Translations under genes and position numbers: made by a program
Shown: piece after piece, positions 60,183 through 64,000 of the stretch
How positions within the stretch are numbered: position 1 is the first letter of the stretch
Layout of the letters: every line of letters begins with the position of its first letter
NCBI GenBank assembly: GCA_021405325.1
Contig: QWII01000057.1
Span: 74,197 to 138,196 of the forward strand
Direction: 5' to 3'
DNA from: Caldilinea sp. CFX5
GTDB taxonomy: Bacteria; Chloroflexota; Anaerolineae; Caldilineales; Caldilineaceae
Length of the DNA stretch: 64,000 nucleotides
Notes under the pieces: model-generated
Databases searched by the model: none
The model's input: the letters and a program-made list of their open reading frames with translations, nothing else
Told to the model about the DNA's origin: nothing

Positions 60183-60902
60183 CTAAAGGGCATTAACATG
60201 CAAAGCGCTGGCGGCGCCAATATCCGCTTTCACCCCAGGCCCCATGGTGCTGGCCAAGGTAATGCGATGGATATAGTTGCCCTTCAGCGCTGCCGGCTTG
60301 GCTGCGATCAAGGCTTCCATGAGCGCCGCAAAGTTACCGAGCAATTTGTTGGCGTCAAAGCTGGCCTTGCCAATCGGCACATGAATGTTGGCCGTCTTAT
60401 CGACACGAAACTCGACACGACCCAAGCGCGCCTCGCGAATGACACGGGGCAACTCTTCGGCGGGAACGATGGTGCCGGTCTTCGGGCTGGGCATCAAGCC
60501 GCGCGGGCCGAGTACACGACCCAAGCGACCGACGATACGCATCATATCTGGTGTAGCCAGGACAATATCAAAATCAGTCCAACCCTTTTGGATCTCATCG
60601 GCAATATCTTCTGCCCCAACCCGATCCGCGCCGGCTTCGGTGGCTAAGGCTTGTCCGTCGGGACCCGCAAAGACGACGATGCGGACTGTGCGCCCGGTGC
60701 CGTTGGGCAATGTGACGACGCCACGAACCTGCTGTTCCGCATAGCGAGGGTCAACGCCCATACGCAGGTGAACTTCGATGGTCTCATCAAATTTGGCGGT
60801 GGCCGTCTCTTTGGCCAGTTTGACCGCTTCTTCCGGGGAATAAGCGCGATTGCGGTCTACTTTGGCATGGATTTCATTAAATCGTTTACTGTGTTTCGCC
60901 AT
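60183..60902 (-). CDS. rplA: Ribosomal protein L1
   Basis: 239 residues from ATG 60902; AAGGAG lies eight to ten bases upstream, with ATG 60905 as the alternative. Hallmarks: KHSKRFNEIHAKVDRNRAYS, VRGVVTLPNGTGRTVRIVVF, and the L1 signature near LATPDMMRIVGRLGRVLGPR followed by GLMPSPKTGT. Binds 23S rRNA at the L1 stalk and can autoregulate. Confidence 0.97.
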   Translation of the reverse strand: MAKHSKRFNEIHAKVDRNRAYSPEEAVKLAKETATAKFDETIEVHLRMGVDPRYAEQQVRGVVTLPNGTGRTVRIVVFAGPDGQALATEAGADRVGAEDIADEIQKGWTDFDIVLATPDMMRIVGRLGRVLGPRGLMPSPKTGTIVPAEELPRVIREARLGRVEFRVDKTANIHVPIGKASFDANKLLGNFAALMEALIAAKPAALKGNYIHRITLASTMGPGVKADIGAASALHVNAL

Positions 60903-60980
60903 CATCAACTCCTTGTGGTGTTAACGGGAAAGCTCCCTCCCACACCTAAAATCAATTGTAATTTCGTAAAAATCAAATAT

Positions 60981-61017
60981 CCTGCTCCTAGCCAGTCCGT
61001 GACTGGCTAGGAGCAGG
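60981..61017. repeat. Hairpin between rplK and rplA
   Basis: 17-base perfect arms CCTGCTCCTAGCCAGTC (60981-60997) and its complement (61001-61017) with loop CGT. No U-run. Could modulate readthrough between the two genes. Confidence 0.75.
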
Positions 61018-61036
61018 CGTAGTCGCTGGCGCCTTG

Positions 61037-61462
61037 TTAGTCGGTAACGGTAATACCCATGCTGCGGGCGGTGCCTTCGACCATGCGCATGGCGCTCTCC
61101 AGGTTAATCGGCCCCAGATCACGCAGCTTGATTTCAGCAATTTCGCGCACCTGTTGACGGTTGATCTTGCCGACTTTGGTCTTGTTCGGTTCGGCGCTGC
61201 CGGAAGTAATACCGGCGGCTTTTTTGATCAGATCGCCGGCAGGCGGCGTTTTCATGATGAAGGTGAAGGAATTATCCGAGAAAATCGTAATTTCCACCGG
61301 AATCACCTGACCAATCATCGACTGGGTGCGGGCGTTGTACTCTTTGCAAAACGCCATAATGTTGACGCCCTGCGGGCCAAGCGCCGTACCAACGGGCGGC
61401 GCCGGATTCGCTTTGCCGGCATTCAACTGCAATTTAACAATCGCTTTGACTTTCTTTGCCAT
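61037..61462 (-). CDS. rplK: Ribosomal protein L11
   Basis: 141 residues. [40 protein letters not shown], and [12 protein letters not shown] at the end are diagnostic. Forms the GTPase-associated centre with 23S rRNA. GGAGTAAGGT precedes the ATG. Confidence 0.97.
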   Translation of the reverse strand: MAKKVKAIVKLQLNAGKANPAPPVGTALGPQGVNIMAFCKEYNARTQSMIGQVIPVEITIFSDNSFTFIMKTPPAGDLIKKAAGITSGSAEPNKTKVGKINRQQVREIAEIKLRDLGPINLESAMRMVEGTARSMGITVTD

Positions 61463-61540
61463 ACCTTACTCCTTCTGGTTCTGGTAAACGCCGATTGGCT
61501 CCCAGAGGCCAGCGGTTCAAAATAATTGGTGACTTACCTA

Positions 61541-61599
61541 AAAATTCTCGTTGGCTCGTTGGTTTCGACAGGCTCAACCAACGAGCCAACGAGAATTTT
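61541..61599. repeat. Inverted repeat immediately after nusG
   Basis: 24-base perfect arms (61541-61564, starting AAAATTCTCGTTGGCTCGTT, and 61576-61599) around an 11-base loop. The right end abuts the nusG stop at 61601. Contains GGTTTCGACAGGCTCAACC, a variant of the word at 9921 and 49783. On the reverse strand TTTT of the stem lies before the stem, so it is not a simple terminator. Confidence 0.75.
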
Positions 61600-61600
61600 C

Positions 61601-62242
61601 TTAGGCATCGCGTTCTAATTGTAAAAAGTCCACTTCAACGGGCGTTTCCCGATTGAAGAAACTTACGATCACTTTGGCTTTGCCTTTGTCGGCATCAATC
61701 GCTTCGACAATGCCGCTGAATTCGGCAAAGGGGCCGCTCATAATGCGTACATGTTCGCCAGGGTTGAAGCTGACCTTAAGCTTGGGTTGGTCAGATTCAA
61801 TGCGTTGCATGATCTTGGACACTTCTTCTTCACTCAACGGCGTCGGTTTATTACCCATGCCGACGAAGCCAGTGACGCCGGGACTGTTGCGTACAACATA
61901 CCAGCTATCTTCGTCCATAATCATGTTCACCAGAACATAGCCGGGAAAGACTCGCCGTTCGACTTCGCGCCGCACCCCGTTACGAATTTCAATTTCTGTT
62001 TCCGTGGGCACAACGACTTGCAGAATACGATCACTCATGCCCATCGATTCGGCGCGATGTTCGATATTCTTCTTGACCTTATTCTCCATGCCGGAATAGC
62101 TATGGATTACGTACCACTGACCGACACCCTTTTCGGCTGCTGCTTCAGCATCCAGTTGCGCTGCAATCTCAGCATCCAACGCCGCCCAGTCATCATTGGC
62201 GGCTGTAGGGCCGGTTCCTGAATTGGCGGACTGAGTCGTCAC
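61601..62242 (-). CDS. nusG: Transcription termination/antitermination factor NusG
   Basis: 213 residues starting with GTG 62242 behind AAGGAG. After an acidic N-terminal extension, WYVIHSYSGMENKVKKNIEH and FPGYVLVNMIMDEDSWYVVR form the NGN domain. FNPGEHVRIMSGPFAEFSGI begins the KOW domain. Binds RNA polymerase and couples transcription to translation or Rho. Confidence 0.96.
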   Translation of the reverse strand: MTTQSANSGTGPTAANDDWAALDAEIAAQLDAEAAAEKGVGQWYVIHSYSGMENKVKKNIEHRAESMGMSDRILQVVVPTETEIEIRNGVRREVERRVFPGYVLVNMIMDEDSWYVVRNSPGVTGFVGMGNKPTPLSEEEVSKIMQRIESDQPKLKVSFNPGEHVRIMSGPFAEFSGIVEAIDADKGKAKVIVSFFNRETPVEVDFLQLERDA

Positions 62243-62379
62243 GATGATCTCCTTACTGAATCAGTTATCACACACAACAACAACAACGGATTCTTAACCG
62301 GCAACGGATTGATCCAATAGCAATGTTGCCATCAAGGATACTGCAATTGCCTCTATCCGCTGTCCTACTCACGTCGTAA

Positions 62380-62598
62380 TTAGAAGGCGCCGATGATGAG
62401 GGTGACGATCAGGCTGAATAGAGAATCGATGCCAAATAGGATGATGGCGGCGATGAGCGTGACAATGGAAACTACCCAAGTCAAACGCAAGCCTTCTTCG
62501 CGCGTGGGCCAGGTTACTTTAGAAATTTCGGTACGCGTTTCCCGGAAATAGCGAACCAACGCGTTATCCGGTTTAATTGTTAGATTAGCACGCCCCAT
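62380..62598 (-). CDS. secE: Preprotein translocase subunit SecE
   Basis: 72 residues. VRYFRETRTEISKVTWPTRE is the invariant SecE amphipathic helix, followed by one membrane segment (LTWVVSIVTLIAAIILFGID) and a second hydrophobic stretch. Part of SecYEG. rpmG, often found before secE, is absent between the tRNA and secE. Confidence 0.93.
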   Translation of the reverse strand: MGRANLTIKPDNALVRYFRETRTEISKVTWPTREEGLRLTWVVSIVTLIAAIILFGIDSLFSLIVTLIIGAF

Positions 62599-62694
62599 GT
62601 TATCCTCACATCAGTAGAAAAAGATCGCGTTCAAATCGCGCTGACAACTGTTCTTCTAAAATAACCACCGGCGTTGGCCGCCGGTGGTATCGAG

Positions 62695-62767
<73 letters not shown>

Positions 62768-62779
62768 ATATGGATTTTA

Positions 62780-62846
62780 GATTTTAGATTTCGGATTTTA
62801 GTTTACCACTTCAAGGTTGTGAAGCAAAAATCCGAAATCTAAAATC
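62780..62846. repeat. Inverted repeat between tuf and tRNA-Trp
   Basis: 20-base perfect arms GATTTTAGATTTCGGATTTT (62780-62799) and complement (62827-62846), 27-base loop, starting five bases after the tuf stop. Probably ends or processes the tuf transcript before the tRNA. Confidence 0.7.
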
Positions 62847-62851
62847 AGCAA

Positions 62852-64000
62852 TTACTTGAGAATTTCGGTGATGACGCCGGCGCCGACGGTGCGACCGCCT
62901 TCGCGGATGGCGAAGCGGCTCCCATTTTCCAAGGCGACGGGCGAAATCAAGATGTTGTCACCCGGCATGACCATTTCCACGCCGGCGGGCAACTCGATGG
63001 CGCCGGTGATGTCCATGGTGCGGATGTAGAACTGCGGACGGTAGCCCTTGAAGAAGGGCGTGTGGCGACCACCTTCTTCCTTCTTCAGCACGTAGACCTC
63101 GGCGTTGAACTCGGTGTGCGGGGTAATGCTGCCGGGCTTCGCCAAGACCATGCCGCGCTCGATCTGTTCGCGGTCGATACCGCGCAAGAGACAGCCGACA
63201 TTGTCACCGGCCATGCCCTGGTCGAGCAGTTTGCGGAACATTTCCACGCCCGTCACCACCGTGCGGCGGGTGGCGGCCAACCCGACAATTTCGACTTCTT
63301 CCATCGGCTTGATCAGCCCACGCTCAATCCGACCGGTGACGACCGTGCCGCGGCCCTTGATGCTGAAGACATCTTCAATCGGCATCAGGAAGGGCTTTTC
63401 GGTCTCGCGAATCGGCGTCGGGATGTATTCATCGACGGCGCGCATGAGGTTCCAGATGCACTCGAATTCCGGCGCAGTGGGGTCGGTGCTCTTGGATTCC
63501 AACACACCCAAGGCGCTGCCGCGAATGATCGGAATATTGTCGCCGGGGAAGCCGTAGCTGTCCAGCAATTCGCGCAATTCCATCTCGACCAGTTCCAGCA
63601 ACTCCTCGTCTTCCATCATATCGACTTTGTTGAGGAAGACGACCATCGCCGGCACTTCCACCTGACGCGCCAGCAGAATGTGTTCGCGCGTCTGCGGCAT
63701 GGGGCCATCCGGCGCCGCCACCACCAGAATCGCCCCGTCCATCTGCGCCGCGCCGGTGATCATGTTCTTGATATAGTCGGCGTGACCGGGGCAATCGACA
63801 TGGGCGTAGTGACGGTTTTCCGTCTCATATTCCACATGGGAAATGGCGATGGTGATGCCGCGCGCCTTCTCTTCCGGCGCATTATCAATCTGATCGAAAC
63901 GGCGGAAATCAGCCCACCCTTTCATCGCTAAGGTCTTGGTAATCGCTGCGGTCAACGATGTCTTGCCATGATCAATATGACCAATGGTGCCCACGTTCAC
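62852..64000 (-). CDS. tuf: Elongation factor Tu (5' end cut by window edge)
   Basis: 382 residues seen, lacking roughly the first ten. G-domain motifs: GHIDHGKTS (G1), DCPGHADY (G3), NKVDM (G4). The end is ...[15 protein letters not shown]. Delivers aminoacyl-tRNA to the ribosome. The first base triplet in the window is an internal Val codon, not the start. Confidence 0.97.
   Translation of the reverse strand: MNVGTIGHIDHGKTSLTAAITKTLAMKGWADFRRFDQIDNAPEEKARGITIAISHVEYETENRHYAHVDCPGHADYIKNMITGAAQMDGAILVVAAPDGPMPQTREHILLARQVEVPAMVVFLNKVDMMEDEELLELVEMELRELLDSYGFPGDNIPIIRGSALGVLESKSTDPTAPEFECIWNLMRAVDEYIPTPIRETEKPFLMPIEDVFSIKGRGTVVTGRIERGLIKPMEEVEIVGLAATRRTVVTGVEMFRKLLDQGMAGDNVGCLLRGIDREQIERGMVLAKPGSITPHTEFNAEVYVLKKEEGGRHTPFFKGYRPQFYIRTMDITGAIELPAGVEMVMPGDNILISPVALENGSRFAIREGGRTVGAGVITEILK

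Overview
The window looks like chromosomal DNA of a Chloroflexota bacterium, probably of the Anaerolineae/Caldilineae side. This is inferred from content: F420-dependent enzymes, several Uma2/DUF820 proteins, DUF433/DUF5615 toxin-antitoxin pairs, a TPR-CHAT protease with subtilases, a redox repressor Rex, and the run tuf - tRNA-Trp - secE - nusG - rplK - rplA - rplJ - rplL at the right end. Protein homology was judged by eye; no database was searched.

Layout. 1-0.8 kb: start of a PfkB sugar kinase (cut by the window edge) behind a possible gene remnant. 0.9-12.1 kb: a membrane patatin-like lipase, then an ECF-type sigma factor, a soluble double zinc-finger anti-sigma factor, a TPR-CHAT caspase-like protease, a secreted subtilase and an intracellular subtilase, all on the + strand. 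12.2-19.2 kb: catabolic genes (aldo/keto reductase, LarA-like racemase, amidohydrolase, GH1-like glycosidase) with a PIN-like gene pair and a PH-domain protein. 19.2-22.5 kb: a Phd/RelE-like toxin-antitoxin pair, a Rieske protein and a two-gene Septu-type defence operon (AAA ATPase plus HNH nuclease) behind a clear promoter. 22.6-29.1 kb: serine hydrolase, F420 oxidoreductase, MazG-like protein, epimerase, two DUF433/DUF5615 pairs (one toxin internally deleted), and a GNAT enzyme behind an amine-oxidase remnant. 29.2-40 kb: carbon-acid metabolism genes (FAH-type hydrolase, HpcH/HpaI aldolase, ApnL-like protein, MFS transporter, DapA-like aldolase) with a Uma2 protein, an AAA-nuclease protein, a frameshifted gene and a kdsB remnant. 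40.3-52.5 kb: housekeeping genes (argH, CPBP protease, rsmG, rex, YugP protease, murJ, ridA, phosphatase, F420/FMN oxidoreductase, aminotransferase). 52.5-58.7 kb: a 1009-residue methyltransferase/ATP-grasp/Uma2 fusion and a secreted collagen-like protein with calcium-loop modules. 58.8-64 kb: the ribosomal/transcription cluster with an L10 leader.

Two features stand out. First, the sigma/anti-sigma/TPR-CHAT operon pairs a caspase-like protease with a sigma switch. It recalls the logic of type III-E CRISPR (TPR-CHAT cleaving a sigma inhibitor) but has no CRISPR parts here. Second, gene ends across the whole window carry long, often perfect inverted repeats, most without a U-tract. Two of them are flanked by 5-bp target duplications and so are mobile MITE-like elements. 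One lies inside the coding sequence of the three-domain fusion, apparently a former intergenic hairpin.
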